DNA from: Campylobacterales bacterium
GTDB lineage: Bacteria > Campylobacterota > Campylobacteria > Campylobacterales > Nitratiruptoraceae
Assembly (NCBI GenBank): GCA_027082175.1
Contig: JALWIX010000094.1
Span: 1 to 37,804 of the forward strand
DNA length: 37,804 nt
Reading direction: 5' to 3'
Shown: positions 1-8,986 of the stretch, piece after piece
Layout: every line of letters starts with the position of its first letter
How positions within the stretch are numbered: the stretch's first letter is position 1
Notes under the pieces: generated by a model
What the model saw: only the letters and a program-made list of their open reading frames with translations
What the model was told of the DNA's origin: nothing
Databases searched by the model: none
Translations under genes and position numbers: made by a program

Positions 1-651
1 AATCAAAAACTTGCCAAATACTGGATGCATAACGGTTTTGTAACCATAAGCGGCGAAAAGATGAGCAAAAGCCTTGGAAACAGTTTTTTTGTAAAAGATG
101 CGCTAAAGGCGTATGACGGTGAGATTTTGAGATTCTATCTGCTATCAACTCACTATAGAAGCAGTCTCAATTTCAACGAAGAGGACTTACTCAATTCAAA
201 AAAGAGACTAGATAAAATCTATAGGCTTAAAAAAAGAGTTTACGGCGCAAAAGCTTCCAAAGAGGATGAGGATTTTAAAAAGAGATTTTTTGCCGCTCTA
301 AGCGAAGATCTAAACATCTCTAAAGCGTTAGCCGAGATAGACCAGTTTTTGGCCACATCCAACGAATACCTAGACAAAAATCCAAAGGATAAGTCATTTA
401 AACAAAAAGTTTCCGCCACTATCGAACTTATCTCAAAAGTTTTAGGCGTTGGAGGCAAAGACGCATATGAATATTTTCAAATAGGCGTAGATCAGCAAAC
501 AAAAGATAAGATAGAGCGACTCATAAAAATAAGAAGCGAAGCCAAAAAAGAGAAAAATTTCCAAAAAGCTGACTCTATAAGAGAAGAACTTAAAAAGATG
601 GGCATTATCATAATGGACACGCCAGAGGGAACTTTATGGGAGAAAGAGTAA
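1..651 (+). CDS. cysS: Cysteinyl-tRNA synthetase, C-terminal part (5' end outside window)
   Basis: Class I aminoacyl-tRNA synthetase that charges tRNA-Cys in the cytoplasm. The frame is open from base 1 (it reads NQKLAKYW before the first ATG at 25), so this is the 3' part of a longer gene. The class I KMSKS signature is visible near the start in GEKMSKSLGNS, followed by the helical anticodon-binding region rich in Lys/Glu and a C-terminal stretch ending in TPEGTLWEKE, typical of CysS. About 217 codons are present; the whole protein is usually around 460 aa. The stop is followed one base later by the TTG start of the ABC transporter. The order cysS–msbA-like–pyrD–M16–dapA is known from Campylobacter. 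Confidence 0.95.
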   Translation, partial: NQKLAKYWMHNGFVTISGEKMSKSLGNSFFVKDALKAYDGEILRFYLLSTHYRSSLNFNEEDLLNSKKRLDKIYRLKKRVYGAKASKEDEDFKKRFFAALSEDLNISKALAEIDQFLATSNEYLDKNPKDKSFKQKVSATIELISKVLGVGGKDAYEYFQIGVDQQTKDKIERLIKIRSEAKKEKNFQKADSIREELKKMGIIIMDTPEGTLWEKE

Positions 652-652
652 A

Positions 653-2362
653 TTGAAGATAGTTTTAAAAAGACTCCTACCCTATTTAAAAGATTACAAA
701 TTTCAGCTTTTCATCGCCATTATAGGAATGATAGCTACGGCTATAGGAACCAGCGCTTCGGCGTATCTGGTAAAGCCGGTTTTGGATGAGATTTTTATCA
801 ACAAAGACAAAGAGATGCTTAAAATCTTGCCCTTTCTTGTAATATTTATGTATCTATTAAAGGGCGGGGGAAGATTTATACAGACCTACTACACAGAGTA
901 TATAGGGCAAGATATCATAAGAAGACTCAGAGACAAAATGCTCGATTCTCTACTTTTGATGGATATGGGATATTTTGTCAAACAAAGAAGCGGAGAACTA
1001 ATAAGCAGAATAACCAACGACATAAACAGAATCAGAAACGTCGTAGCCAATATGGTTCCGGAACTCTTAAGAGAGTCTCTTACCATCATAGCTTTAACGG
1101 CGGTCGTTATCTATCAAAGCCCAAAACTTGCTCTATATTTTTTAGTTATTATGCCTTTGGCTATCTATCCTCTATCGCTTTTGGCAAAAAGGATGAAAAA
1201 GATCTCAAAAAAATCCCAAGAGAAGATTTCAGACATCACCTCTCATTTAACCGAGATTTTTAACAATATCGAAATTATCAAATCTAACGTTAGCGAAAAA
1301 AAAGAGCTTGAGAGATTTAAAGAGCATAATAGTCACTTTTTCAATATCACCATGAAAAGCGTAAAAACAAGCGAACTTGTAAGCCCTCTTATGGAAGTTT
1401 TGGGAGCCATTGTGGTAGCCTTAGTTATTATTGTGGGCGGCAACGAGGTTATAGAAGGAAAAATGAGTGTCGGCTCATTTTTTTCGTTTATGACGGCTCT
1501 TTTTATGCTCTATACCCCTATAAAAAAAGTATCTTCTATTTACAACAAACTTCAAGACGCTATTGCGGCTAGCGAGAGAATTTTTGAGATAATCGATTTA
1601 AAACCGACTATCAAAGTTAATAAAAACAAGTTTAAAGAAGAGATAAAAGATATAAAATTTGAAAATGTCTCTTTGTATTACGATGACAAAAAGGCACTTG
1701 ATAACGTAAGCTTTACCGCTAAAAAGAGAGAAGTGATTGCTCTTGTGGGCGATAGCGGCGGCGGGAAGAGTTCTATCGTTAATCTTTTGGTAAGGTTTTA
1801 CGATCCAAGCGAAGGAAGAGTACTTTTTAACGACAAAGATATCAAAGATTTTGATGTCAAAAGCATAAGAAAAAAGATAGCCCTCGTAACGCAACGAATC
1901 TATATCTTTAGAGACACTGTAGCCCAAAATGTCGCTTATGGAGAAGATTTTGACGAAGAGAGAGTTATAGAAGCTTTAAAGTTGGCAAACGCTTATGAAT
2001 TCGTCGAGCAGATGGAAAAAGGCATCTACACTGAACTTGACGAATTCGGCGCGAACTTAAGCGGAGGACAAAGACAAAGAATTGCCCTAGCCCGCGCAAT
2101 TTACAAAAATCCTGAAGTATTAATACTTGATGAAGCCACAAGCGCTCTTGATACCAAAAGCGAACAAAAGATTCAAGAAGCGCTGAAAAATATCACAAAA
2201 GACAAAATCACATTTATAGTAGCCCATAGACTTAGCACCATCCAAAACGCGGATAAAATCTTAGTTATGTCAAAAGGTAAAAAAATATGCGAAGGAAAAC
2301 ATAATGAACTTATAAAAAGCTGCGAAGAGTATCAAAAACTACATAATATTTTTCAAAATTGA
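653..2362 (+). CDS. msbA: MsbA-like lipid/lipid A exporter, ABC half-transporter
   Basis: Fused membrane and ATPase half-transporter expected to work as a homodimer in the inner membrane, flipping lipid A-core or a related lipid. The N-terminal ~310 residues hold about six hydrophobic segments (for example around residues 16-38 and 248-290). The C-terminal nucleotide-binding domain has Walker A GDSGGGKSS at about 366-374, signature LSGGQ at about 469-473, and Walker B ILDE with Asp/Glu at about 493/494, then an H-loop in VAHRLST. Length 569 aa is normal for MsbA. The start is TTG at 653, one base after the cysS stop, with a GA-rich Shine-Dalgarno (AGAAAGAG) inside the end of cysS, so translation is probably coupled. 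Substrate assignment rests on family resemblance and on position beside cysS and pyrD. Confidence 0.88.
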   Translation: MKIVLKRLLPYLKDYKFQLFIAIIGMIATAIGTSASAYLVKPVLDEIFINKDKEMLKILPFLVIFMYLLKGGGRFIQTYYTEYIGQDIIRRLRDKMLDSLLLMDMGYFVKQRSGELISRITNDINRIRNVVANMVPELLRESLTIIALTAVVIYQSPKLALYFLVIMPLAIYPLSLLAKRMKKISKKSQEKISDITSHLTEIFNNIEIIKSNVSEKKELERFKEHNSHFFNITMKSVKTSELVSPLMEVLGAIVVALVIIVGGNEVIEGKMSVGSFFSFMTALFMLYTPIKKVSSIYNKLQDAIAASERIFEIIDLKPTIKVNKNKFKEEIKDIKFENVSLYYDDKKALDNVSFTAKKREVIALVGDSGGGKSSIVNLLVRFYDPSEGRVLFNDKDIKDFDVKSIRKKIALVTQRIYIFRDTVAQNVAYGEDFDEERVIEALKLANAYEFVEQMEKGIYTELDEFGANLSGGQRQRIALARAIYKNPEVLILDEATSALDTKSEQKIQEALKNITKDKITFIVAHRLSTIQNADKILVMSKGKKICEGKHNELIKSCEEYQKLHNIFQN

Positions 2363-2363
2363 G

Positions 2364-2369
2364 TATAAT
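2364..2369 (+). promoter_or_regulatory. Candidate -10 box for pyrD
   Basis: TATAAT lies immediately after the msbA-like stop and 27 bases before the pyrD ATG, which has its own GAGG-type ribosome binding site. Campylobacterota sigma-70 promoters are often recognised mainly by the -10 element. The predicted start is near 2376. No clear -35 is visible, so this is only a candidate. Confidence 0.35.
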
Positions 2370-2395
2370 TCAAAGATAACAAAAAAGAGGCGAAA

Positions 2396-3454
2396 ATGTT
2401 TGACTATTACGATTTAAGAAAATTTATATTTATGTTTGATCCGGAAACGGCTCACGATATCGTAGAGAAGTTCTTAAAAAACGCCGACTATTTCCCTACT
2501 CTTTTTAACCCTTTCATAGAAAAAAATTTCATAGACGACAAAAGGCTAAACCAAAAAATTTTTGGAAAAACGTTTTTAAACCCCGTAGGGCTTGGAGCGG
2601 GTTTTGATAAAAACGCAACTATGGTCAGAGCGATGCTCGCTTTTGGTTTTGGATTTACTGAGATCGGAACGGTTACACCAAAACCTCAAAGCGGCAATCC
2701 AAAACCAAGACTATTTAGATACCCCCAATATGAATCGATTCAAAACGCTATGGGTTTTAACAACGACGGAATGTATGAAGTGGCAAAAAGGGTAAGAAAA
2801 CTCTACCCTTTTGCTATACCAATAGGCGTTAATATAGGAAAAAACAAAACCACTCCCCAAAGCGAAGCTTTGAAGGACTATGAAAAACTTATAAATCAGT
2901 TTAAAGAGCTTTGCGATTATATGGTGATAAATATCTCCTCTCCAAATACGCCGGGTCTTAGAGACCTTCAAAACGAAAAATTCATAAAAGAGCTATTTTC
3001 AATGGCTAAAGATATAACCGATAAACCTATTTTATTAAAAATAGCGCCAGATATGGAGATTCAACAAGCTATCGACCTTACATCTATGGCTGTTGAAAAT
3101 GGCGCAGACGGCATAATAGCCACAAATACGACTATCGACTACACACTTATAAAAAATGCGAAAGATTTTGGCGGGATAAGCGGAAAAGTTTTAAAGAAAA
3201 AGAGTTTTGAGATATTCAAAGCAATATCTAAAGAGCTTTTCGGTAAAACTCTACTTATAAGCGTAGGCGGGGTGGATTCTGCCAAAGAGGCTTACAAAAG
3301 ATTAAAAGCGGGAGCATCTTTGGTTCAAGTTTATACAGCGCTCATTTTCAAAGGACCCTCTTTGATAAAAAACATAAACGAAGGTATTTTGAGGCTTATG
3401 GAGAGCGACGGATATAAAAATATAGAAGAAGTTATCGGAGCAGAACTAAAATGA
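2396..3454 (+). CDS. pyrD: Dihydroorotate dehydrogenase (quinone), class 2
   Basis: Oxidises dihydroorotate to orotate in pyrimidine synthesis and passes electrons to the membrane quinone pool. At 352 aa it has the length of class 2 enzymes, including an N-terminal helical extension (about residues 1-45) that docks on the membrane. Class 2 signatures are visible: NPVGLGAGFDKNA for FMN/phosphate contacts, INISSPNTPGLR carrying the catalytic serine, and IATNTT and SVGGV near the FMN phosphate site. A ribosome binding site AAGAGG precedes the ATG. The 3' end overlaps the next start by four bases (ATGA), so the peptidase is translationally coupled. Confidence 0.95.
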   Translation: MFDYYDLRKFIFMFDPETAHDIVEKFLKNADYFPTLFNPFIEKNFIDDKRLNQKIFGKTFLNPVGLGAGFDKNATMVRAMLAFGFGFTEIGTVTPKPQSGNPKPRLFRYPQYESIQNAMGFNNDGMYEVAKRVRKLYPFAIPIGVNIGKNKTTPQSEALKDYEKLINQFKELCDYMVINISSPNTPGLRDLQNEKFIKELFSMAKDITDKPILLKIAPDMEIQQAIDLTSMAVENGADGIIATNTTIDYTLIKNAKDFGGISGKVLKKKSFEIFKAISKELFGKTLLISVGGVDSAKEAYKRLKAGASLVQVYTALIFKGPSLIKNINEGILRLMESDGYKNIEEVIGAELK

Positions 3455-4770
3455 AAAAAAGATTTTTTGCAACAATTTCGTTGCTTATAACAATATTTAC
3501 GGGAGGATTGATGGGCAGCAGTTTACCAAAATATTACGAGAAAACGCTAAAAAACGGGCTCAAAGTAGTAGCGATACCAATGAAAAACAACTCAAACGTT
3601 ATAACTACCAACATCTTTTATAAAGTTGGAAGCAGAAACGAAGTTTTAGGTAAAACCGGTATCGCTCATATGCTTGAACATCTCAATTTCAAATCTACAA
3701 AAAATCTTAAAGCCGGAGAGTTTGACCAGATAGTCAAGAGTTTCGGCGGAGTAGATAACGCCTCCACCGGATTTGACTATACCCACTACTTCATAAAATC
3801 GAGCGCTCAAAATCTTGATAAATCCCTTGAACTATTTGCAGAACTTATGGAAAACTTGGCGCTTAAAGATGAAGAGTTTCAACCGGAACGCCAAGTAGTA
3901 GCCGAAGAGAGACGATGGAGAACGGACAACAATCCAGTGGGATATCTATATTTTAGACTATTTAATAACACTTATATCTATCATCCGTACCACTGGACTC
4001 CCATAGGTTTTATGAATGATATTTTAAATTGGACTATAGAAGATATAAAAGAGTTTCACAAAATCTACTATCAGCCAAAAAACGCTATCATCGTGGTTGC
4101 GGGCGATGTGGATAAAGATGAAGTTTTTAAAAAAGCCCAAAAATATTTTGAACATATCAAAAACTGCTGCGATATACCAAAAGTGCACCAAACTGAACCG
4201 AAACAAGATGGAGAAAAAAGAGTAATCCTCTATAAACCCAGCGAAGTGGAGATGATTGCCATAGCGTACCATATACCAAACTTCGCGCATCAAGATCAAT
4301 TTGCCCTATCGGCCATCGCATCTTTGTTAAGCGAAGGGAAAAGCAGCAGACTATACAAAAAGCTGGTTGATGAAAAGAAGATGGTGAATCAGCTTTACGC
4401 CTACAACTTGGAGCTAAAAGACCCCGGTGTTTTCTTGTTTATGGCTGTTTGTAACCCCAAAATCAAAGCTGAAGAGGTAGAGAGTGAGATTTTAGAAGAG
4501 ATAGAAAAAATAAAAAGAGGAGAAATAGATAAAGAGGAGCTTGAAAAGATTAAGATAAACACAAAAGCGGATTTTATCTTCTCTTTGGAAAACTCTAGTA
4601 ACGTAGCCGATATCTTTGGAAGCTATTTTGCAAGAGGAGATATCGAGCCGTTATTACATTATGAGGAAAATATTGATAAACTAACGCCTAAAATTTTACA
4701 AGAGGTTGCAAAAAAATACTTTTATAAAGAAAACTCCACAACAGTGATTTTGAGAAAGGAAAAGAGATGA
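3451..4770 (+). CDS. Secreted M16 family zinc peptidase
   Basis: Pitrilysin/insulinase-type metallopeptidase. The inverted zinc motif HxxEH reads HMLEH at about residues 73-77, and the downstream conserved Glu is in the AEERRWR stretch about 75 residues later. The N-terminus has a Sec signal peptide (MKKRFF, then a hydrophobic run ending near GSS at about residue 24), so it acts in the periplasm. At 439 aa it is a single-unit M16B-like protein with two homologous halves; only the first half carries the zinc site. It overlaps pyrD and dapA by four bases on each side. Its substrate cannot be read from the sequence. Confidence 0.9.
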   Translation: MKKRFFATISLLITIFTGGLMGSSLPKYYEKTLKNGLKVVAIPMKNNSNVITTNIFYKVGSRNEVLGKTGIAHMLEHLNFKSTKNLKAGEFDQIVKSFGGVDNASTGFDYTHYFIKSSAQNLDKSLELFAELMENLALKDEEFQPERQVVAEERRWRTDNNPVGYLYFRLFNNTYIYHPYHWTPIGFMNDILNWTIEDIKEFHKIYYQPKNAIIVVAGDVDKDEVFKKAQKYFEHIKNCCDIPKVHQTEPKQDGEKRVILYKPSEVEMIAIAYHIPNFAHQDQFALSAIASLLSEGKSSRLYKKLVDEKKMVNQLYAYNLELKDPGVFLFMAVCNPKIKAEEVESEILEEIEKIKRGEIDKEELEKIKINTKADFIFSLENSSNVADIFGSYFARGDIEPLLHYEENIDKLTPKILQEVAKKYFYKENSTTVILRKEKR

Positions 4771-5654
4771 GAAAGCTTAAAGGTGCAATGACGGCGCTAA
4801 TAACGCCATTTAAAAACGGCAAAATAGACGAAGCCAAATATGCGGAACTTATACACAGACAGATAAACAATATGATTGATGTTGTTGTTCCTGTAGGAAC
4901 TACGGGCGAAAGCGCAACATTAACTCACGATGAGCATAAAAGATGTATAGAAATAGCCGTAGAGGTATGTAAAGGTACGGATACTAAAGTTATGGCGGGA
5001 GCCGGCAGTAACTCTACTGCCGAAGCTATCGATCTTGCAAGCTTTGCTCAAAAAGCGGGAGCCGACGCAATTCTTAGCGTATCGCCATATTACAACAAGC
5101 CTACTCAAGAAGGAATCTATCAGCATTATAAAGCTATTGCCGAATCTGTAGACATCCCCGTGCTTTTATATAACGTTCCTGGAAGAACCTCCGTAGATAT
5201 CGCTCCAGAAACCGTATTTAGGTTATTTGACGAAATAGAAAATATCTACGGAATAAAAGAGGCGACGGGCTCGATTGAGAGATGTGTGGAACTTTTGGCA
5301 AAAAGACCCGAACTTTACGTTATAAGCGGAGATGACGCTATAAACTACCCTATAATAGCAAATGGCGGAATGGGATGTATATCTGTTACGGCAAACATCT
5401 TGCCAGATAAGATCTCCACTCTTATTCATGCAGGAATAGCCGGGCAGTTCGATACCGCAAAAATGATAAACGATGAGCTTTTCGATATCAATAAAGTTTT
5501 ATTTTGTGAAAGCAACCCTATACCTATAAAAGCTGCTATGTACATCGCCGGACTTTTAGAAACGTTGGAGTATAGACTGCCTCTTGTTCCTCCAAGCAGT
5601 GAAAATATGAAAAAGATCGAAGAAGTTTTAAAAAAATATGAAATAGTGAGGTAA
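4767..5654 (+). CDS. dapA: 4-hydroxy-tetrahydrodipicolinate synthase
   Basis: Condenses pyruvate with aspartate semialdehyde, the first committed step to lysine and meso-diaminopimelate. The catalytic Schiff-base lysine is K164 in GIKEATGS, the catalytic tyrosine is Y135 in [10 protein letters not shown], and the early GTTGESATL motif contacts the pyruvate carboxylate. Length 295 aa is standard. It overlaps the peptidase gene by four bases (ATGA) and is followed two bases after its stop by the SDR gene, so it sits inside one tight operon. Confidence 0.96.
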   Translation: MRKLKGAMTALITPFKNGKIDEAKYAELIHRQINNMIDVVVPVGTTGESATLTHDEHKRCIEIAVEVCKGTDTKVMAGAGSNSTAEAIDLASFAQKAGADAILSVSPYYNKPTQEGIYQHYKAIAESVDIPVLLYNVPGRTSVDIAPETVFRLFDEIENIYGIKEATGSIERCVELLAKRPELYVISGDDAINYPIIANGGMGCISVTANILPDKISTLIHAGIAGQFDTAKMINDELFDINKVLFCESNPIPIKAAMYIAGLLETLEYRLPLVPPSSENMKKIEEVLKKYEIVR

Positions 5655-5656
5655 AA

Positions 5657-6424
5657 ATGAAAGGAAAAACTTTAGTCATAAGCGGCGGCACCAGAGGCAT
5701 AGGTAAAGCTATAGTAGAAAGATTTGCAAAAGAAGGAGTAAATATAGCTTTTACTTACAACTCCAACGAAGAGTTGGCAAACAGTATAGCAAAAGATATA
5801 CAAGAAAGGTACCGCATCAAAGCAAAAGCTTACAAACTAAACATTTTAGAGCCTGATGAGTATAAAACAGTTTTTAAGAGTATTGACGAAGATTTTGAGA
5901 GAGTCGATTTTTTTATCTCTAACGCCATCATTTCGGGAAGACCGGTTGTTGGCGGTTTTGCGCCCTTTATGAGATTAAAACCGAAAGGTTTAAACAATAT
6001 CTATACGGCAACCGTTTTGGCTTTTGTAGTAGGAGCGCAAGAGGCGGTAAAAAGAATGCAAAAAACAGGTGGAGGAGTGATTATATCTATGAGCTCTACC
6101 GGAAATATCGTCTACACTCCTAACTATGCGGGGCATGGAAGTAGTAAAGCAGCCGTAGAGACTATGGTCAAATATGCGGCGGCCGAACTTGGAGAGTATA
6201 ACATCAGAGTCAATGCCGTAAGCGGCGGCCCCATAGATACCGATGCTTTGAGAGCTTTTCCAAATTATGAAGAGGTAAAAGCCGAAACTATTAAAAGAGC
6301 CTCTATCAAAAGAATGGGAAAACCTGAAGATTTAGCCGGAGCTTGCTATTTTCTCTGCAGCGATGAAGCGGGCTGGATAACCGGACAGACCATTATTGTC
6401 GATGGGGGAAGTAGTTTTAAATAG
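5657..6424 (+). CDS. FabL-like enoyl-ACP reductase / SDR oxidoreductase
   Basis: Short-chain dehydrogenase/reductase of 255 aa. The Rossmann start is ISGGTRGIGKAI. The active site does not show the usual YxxxK; instead Y157 and K164 are spaced as Y-x6-K (YAGHGSSK), the pattern of enoyl-ACP reductases FabI and FabL. The segment VNAVSGGPIDTDALRAFPN and the terminal GQTIIVDGGSS resemble Bacillus FabL closely from memory. The likely role is NAD(P)H reduction of enoyl-ACP in fatty acid synthesis. It starts two bases after dapA with a GAGG site. Many annotators would call this only an SDR or FabG-like protein; I put FabL-like at moderate confidence. Confidence 0.72.
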   Translation: MKGKTLVISGGTRGIGKAIVERFAKEGVNIAFTYNSNEELANSIAKDIQERYRIKAKAYKLNILEPDEYKTVFKSIDEDFERVDFFISNAIISGRPVVGGFAPFMRLKPKGLNNIYTATVLAFVVGAQEAVKRMQKTGGGVIISMSSTGNIVYTPNYAGHGSSKAAVETMVKYAAAELGEYNIRVNAVSGGPIDTDALRAFPNYEEVKAETIKRASIKRMGKPEDLAGACYFLCSDEAGWITGQTIIVDGGSSFK

Positions 6425-6430
6425 TTTATA

Positions 6431-6533
6431 GTATATTGGTTATTGGTGTATTAGTATATTGGGTTTAATAAAGTTACCAATAAACTGACTCAAATTTTAA
6501 CCAAAACACCAATATACAAATATACCAATACAC
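6431..6533. repeat. Degenerate ATT-phased tandem/inverted repeat before pgsA
   Basis: The 140-base gap between the SDR gene and pgsA is filled by units with ATT every 7-8 bases (attggtt, attggtgt, attagtat) followed by their reverse complements. One clear pair is GTGTATTAGTATATT at 6446-6460 against AATATACCAATACAC at 6519-6533, 14 of 15 paired. GTATATTGG at 6431 also matches CCAATATAC at 6509. The monomers can pair in several alternative ways. A related element lies after pgsA. Confidence 0.7.
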
Positions 6534-6564
6534 AAAAATTACTATTTACGATAAAGGAAAGTTT

Positions 6565-7095
6565 TTGTCAAATATGAATATTCCAAACATTTTAGCTTTT
6601 ATGAGACTATTAATAGCGCCGATAATGTTTATGTTTTTAGTAAACAGAGAACTATTTCCCAATATCCATCCAACTTGGCTAGATTTTTTTGCGGCGTTTT
6701 TGTTTGTATTGGCTTCCATCACCGACTTTTTTGACGGTTTTATAGCAAGAAACTTTAACCAAATAACCCAACTAGGAAAGATACTAGACCCTTTGGCTGA
6801 CAAAATGTTGACTCTTGCCGGTTTTTTAGGGCTTATGATGTTAGGAAGAGCCGATCCTTGGGCTATATATCTGATCTTGACAAGAGAGTTTTTCATAACC
6901 GGATTAAGAGTTGCCGCCGTTAGTGAAGGCAAAGAGGTTGCAGCCTCGTTTTTGGGGAAAATAAAGACTATTATCCAAATGATAGCTATAGGATTTTTGA
7001 TAATGAACTGGCCTTTTGGCACATTGATTCTTTGGATCGCAGTAGGAGTAACACTCTATTCCGGATATGAGTATATAAAAGAGTATTTAAAATAG
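6565..7095 (+). CDS. pgsA: CDP-diacylglycerol–glycerol-3-phosphate 3-phosphatidyltransferase
   Basis: Makes phosphatidylglycerol phosphate from CDP-diacylglycerol in the inner membrane. The CDP-alcohol phosphatidyltransferase signature D-x2-D-G-x2-A-R-x8-G-x3-D-x3-D is complete (TDFFDGFIAR then GKILDPLADK), around residues 51-75. Four to five hydrophobic segments are visible over 176 aa. The start is TTG at 6565 with AAAGGAAA five bases upstream; an in-frame ATG three codons later is less well spaced. It is bracketed on both sides by similar intergenic repeats, unlike the tightly packed genes around it. Confidence 0.93.
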   Translation: MSNMNIPNILAFMRLLIAPIMFMFLVNRELFPNIHPTWLDFFAAFLFVLASITDFFDGFIARNFNQITQLGKILDPLADKMLTLAGFLGLMMLGRADPWAIYLILTREFFITGLRVAAVSEGKEVAASFLGKIKTIIQMIAIGFLIMNWPFGTLILWIAVGVTLYSGYEYIKEYLK

Positions 7096-7100
7096 TGTTA

Positions 7101-7172
7101 ATTGTTATTGGTATATTGGTGTATTAGTTATTAGGAATTAAAAATTTCCCAATATACTAATATACCAATAAC
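7101..7172. repeat. ATT-phased tandem/inverted repeat between pgsA and rseP
   Basis: Units such as attgtt, attggtat, attggtgt, attagtt are followed by their complements. GTTATTGGTATATT at 7104-7117 pairs perfectly with AATATACCAATAAC at 7159-7172 (14 of 14), with a loop that itself contains further copies. It is the same family as the element before pgsA. It could act as an RNA processing or attenuation structure, or be a mobile tandem repeat. Confidence 0.75.
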
Positions 7173-7198
7173 TAATAGACTAAAAACAAGGAGTTTTT

Positions 7199-8263
7199 TT
7201 GGGTATTTTAGTAAGTTTATTAGTTTTATCTTTTCTAATCTTTTTCCACGAACTTGGACACTTTTTAGCGGCGAGATTTTTCGGCGTTAAAGTTGAGAGA
7301 TTTAGTATAGGCTTTGGGCCTATCTTGGCAAAAAAAGATTATGCCGGCACGGAGTGGGCTATAAGCGCCATACCGCTTGGCGGATATGTTAAAATGAAAG
7401 GTCAAGACGATCTCGATCCGACAAAAAGAGATCCCGACCCGGACAGCTATAACTCTAAAAAACCTTGGCAGCGTATAGTCATACTGTTTGCCGGTCCTTT
7501 TGCAAACTTTTTTTTAGCCTTTTTGTTATATTTTGCGATAGCTATAATGGGAAGCAACACTTTAGCTCCCGTTATTGGAGAAGTTGTAAAAGACTCTCCC
7601 GCATACGAAGCCGGACTGAAACAAAAAGACAAGATTGTTGAAATAAACGGTAAAAAAGTAAAAACGTGGGAAGATCTAAGTAAAATCATATCTACTAGCA
7701 ACGGCGATCTAGTTTTAAAAGTTGAAAGAGAGAAAAAAATCCTCACTTTAAAGGTAACGCCTAGGTTTTTGGAAACAAAAAATATTTTTGGAGAAAAAGT
7801 TAAAAAAAAGATGATAGGAATTGCCCCAGCGGCTGAGTTTATAAACGTAAGCTATACACCTTTAGAAGCATTAAAAGTGGCTTATGATAAAACTATTGCC
7901 GCAAGTAAAATGATAATAGTTGGAATAGAGAAGATGATAGAGGGAGTTGTTCCTTTAAAAGAGGTTGGAGGCGTTATCTCCATAATGGATATTACTGCTA
8001 AAGCCTCTCAGATGGGAATTATCGCTCTTTTTTCTTTAACAGCTTTAATCTCTGTAAATTTGGGAGTTTTGAACCTGCTGCCGATCCCAGCACTTGATGG
8101 TGGGCACATAGTTTTTAATATTTACGAATGGATAACAAGAAGAGTTCCTAGTGAAGAGATTATATACAGACTAACTCTACTTGGCTGGGCTGTACTTATA
8201 ATGCTTATGGGACTTGGAATCTATAACGATATCAACAGACTAATGGGAGCTTCAAATGGATAA
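7199..8263 (+). CDS. rseP: RseP/S2P family site-2 intramembrane zinc protease
   Basis: Membrane metalloprotease of regulated intramembrane proteolysis. The zinc motif HELGH is at residues 17-21 in the first hydrophobic segment, and the third-ligand motif is in the C-terminal IPALDGGH. A PDZ domain lies between (about residues 120-200, with SPAYEAGLKQKDKIVEINGK). Length 354 aa is typical. The start is TTG at 7199 with AAGGAG five bases upstream. The 3' end overlaps yggS by eight bases. No anti-sigma substrate gene is adjacent, so the target is unknown. Confidence 0.93.
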   Translation: MGILVSLLVLSFLIFFHELGHFLAARFFGVKVERFSIGFGPILAKKDYAGTEWAISAIPLGGYVKMKGQDDLDPTKRDPDPDSYNSKKPWQRIVILFAGPFANFFLAFLLYFAIAIMGSNTLAPVIGEVVKDSPAYEAGLKQKDKIVEINGKKVKTWEDLSKIISTSNGDLVLKVEREKKILTLKVTPRFLETKNIFGEKVKKKMIGIAPAAEFINVSYTPLEALKVAYDKTIAASKMIIVGIEKMIEGVVPLKEVGGVISIMDITAKASQMGIIALFSLTALISVNLGVLNLLPIPALDGGHIVFNIYEWITRRVPSEEIIYRLTLLGWAVLIMLMGLGIYNDINRLMGASNG

Positions 8264-8933
8264 ACTAAAACTTAGAGAAAATTTTGACGAAATAGTTCAA
8301 AGAGTGGAGAGAGCTAGACTAAGAGTTAGCGAATATCACATTGTAAAGATTGTAGCAATAAGCAAATATGTATCAAGCGACGAAGTTAGAGAACTCTACG
8401 ACCTTGGTCAAAGAGCCTTTGGAGAAAACAGAGTACAAGAACTAAAACAAAAATGTGAAGAACTTGAAGAACTTCCTATAGAGTGGCACTTTGTTGGAAG
8501 GCTTCAGAAAAACAAGATAAATCATCTAATAGATTTAGACCCATTTTTGATGCACTCGCTTGACTCTTTGGAACTTGCTTTAGAACTAGACAAAAGATTG
8601 GAAGCAAAAGGCAAAAAAATGGATTCTCTTTTGCAGATAAACAGCGCCAAAGAGGATACTAAAGCCGGCGTTATGCCTGAAGTTGCCGTTGAAGAGTATC
8701 TAAAAATTATCGAAAACACAAAACACATAAATCTAAAAGGTGTGATGACAATAGGCGCTCACACGGATGATGAAAGCGAAATTAAAAAAAGTTTTGAGAC
8801 CACATACAAAATATATGAGGCTCTTAAACCACACGGCGCCAAAATATGCTCAATGGGAATGAGCAACGACTTTGAACTAGCTATTGAATGCGGCTCAAAT
8901 ATGGTTAGAATAGGCAGTTTGTTTTTTAAATAA
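8256..8933 (+). CDS. yggS: Pyridoxal phosphate homeostasis protein (YggS/PROSC family)
   Basis: PLP-binding TIM-barrel protein with the fold of alanine racemase's N-terminal domain, thought to buffer pyridoxal phosphate. The PLP lysine is K37 in VAISKY, followed by the family hallmark GENRVQE, then WHFVGRLQKNK, and SMGMSNDFELAIECGSNMVRIG at the phosphate-binding end (given here only as the family landmark). It is 225 aa and overlaps rseP by eight bases, implying coupled translation. It is the last gene of the plus-strand block. Confidence 0.93.
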   Translation: MDKLKLRENFDEIVQRVERARLRVSEYHIVKIVAISKYVSSDEVRELYDLGQRAFGENRVQELKQKCEELEELPIEWHFVGRLQKNKINHLIDLDPFLMHSLDSLELALELDKRLEAKGKKMDSLLQINSAKEDTKAGVMPEVAVEEYLKIIENTKHINLKGVMTIGAHTDDESEIKKSFETTYKIYEALKPHGAKICSMGMSNDFELAIECGSNMVRIGSLFFK

Positions 8934-8952
8934 GCTTTACACTTTTTTTAAG

Positions 8953-8958
8953 TATAAA
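8953..8958 (+). promoter_or_regulatory. Candidate -10 box for the small secreted protein
   Basis: TATAAA within agtataaaaa follows a T-rich stretch and lies 29 bases before the ATG at 8987. The predicted start is near 8965. There is no recognisable -35; support is only the position and the AT-rich context. Confidence 0.25.
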
Positions 8959-8986
8959 AAAATAAATTCTAGATAAAAGGATATTG

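Noticed and set aside
1598-1927. Open frame of 109 codons antisense to the MsbA-like gene
   Set aside because: It lies wholly inside a strongly conserved ATPase gene, has no ribosome binding site, and its product has no recognisable pattern; a shadow frame.
6546-7022. Open frame of 158 codons on the minus strand opposite pgsA
   Set aside because: pgsA on the other strand has a complete CDP-alcohol phosphatidyltransferase motif and a good TTG start; the opposite frame is low-complexity and hydrophobic by complement.
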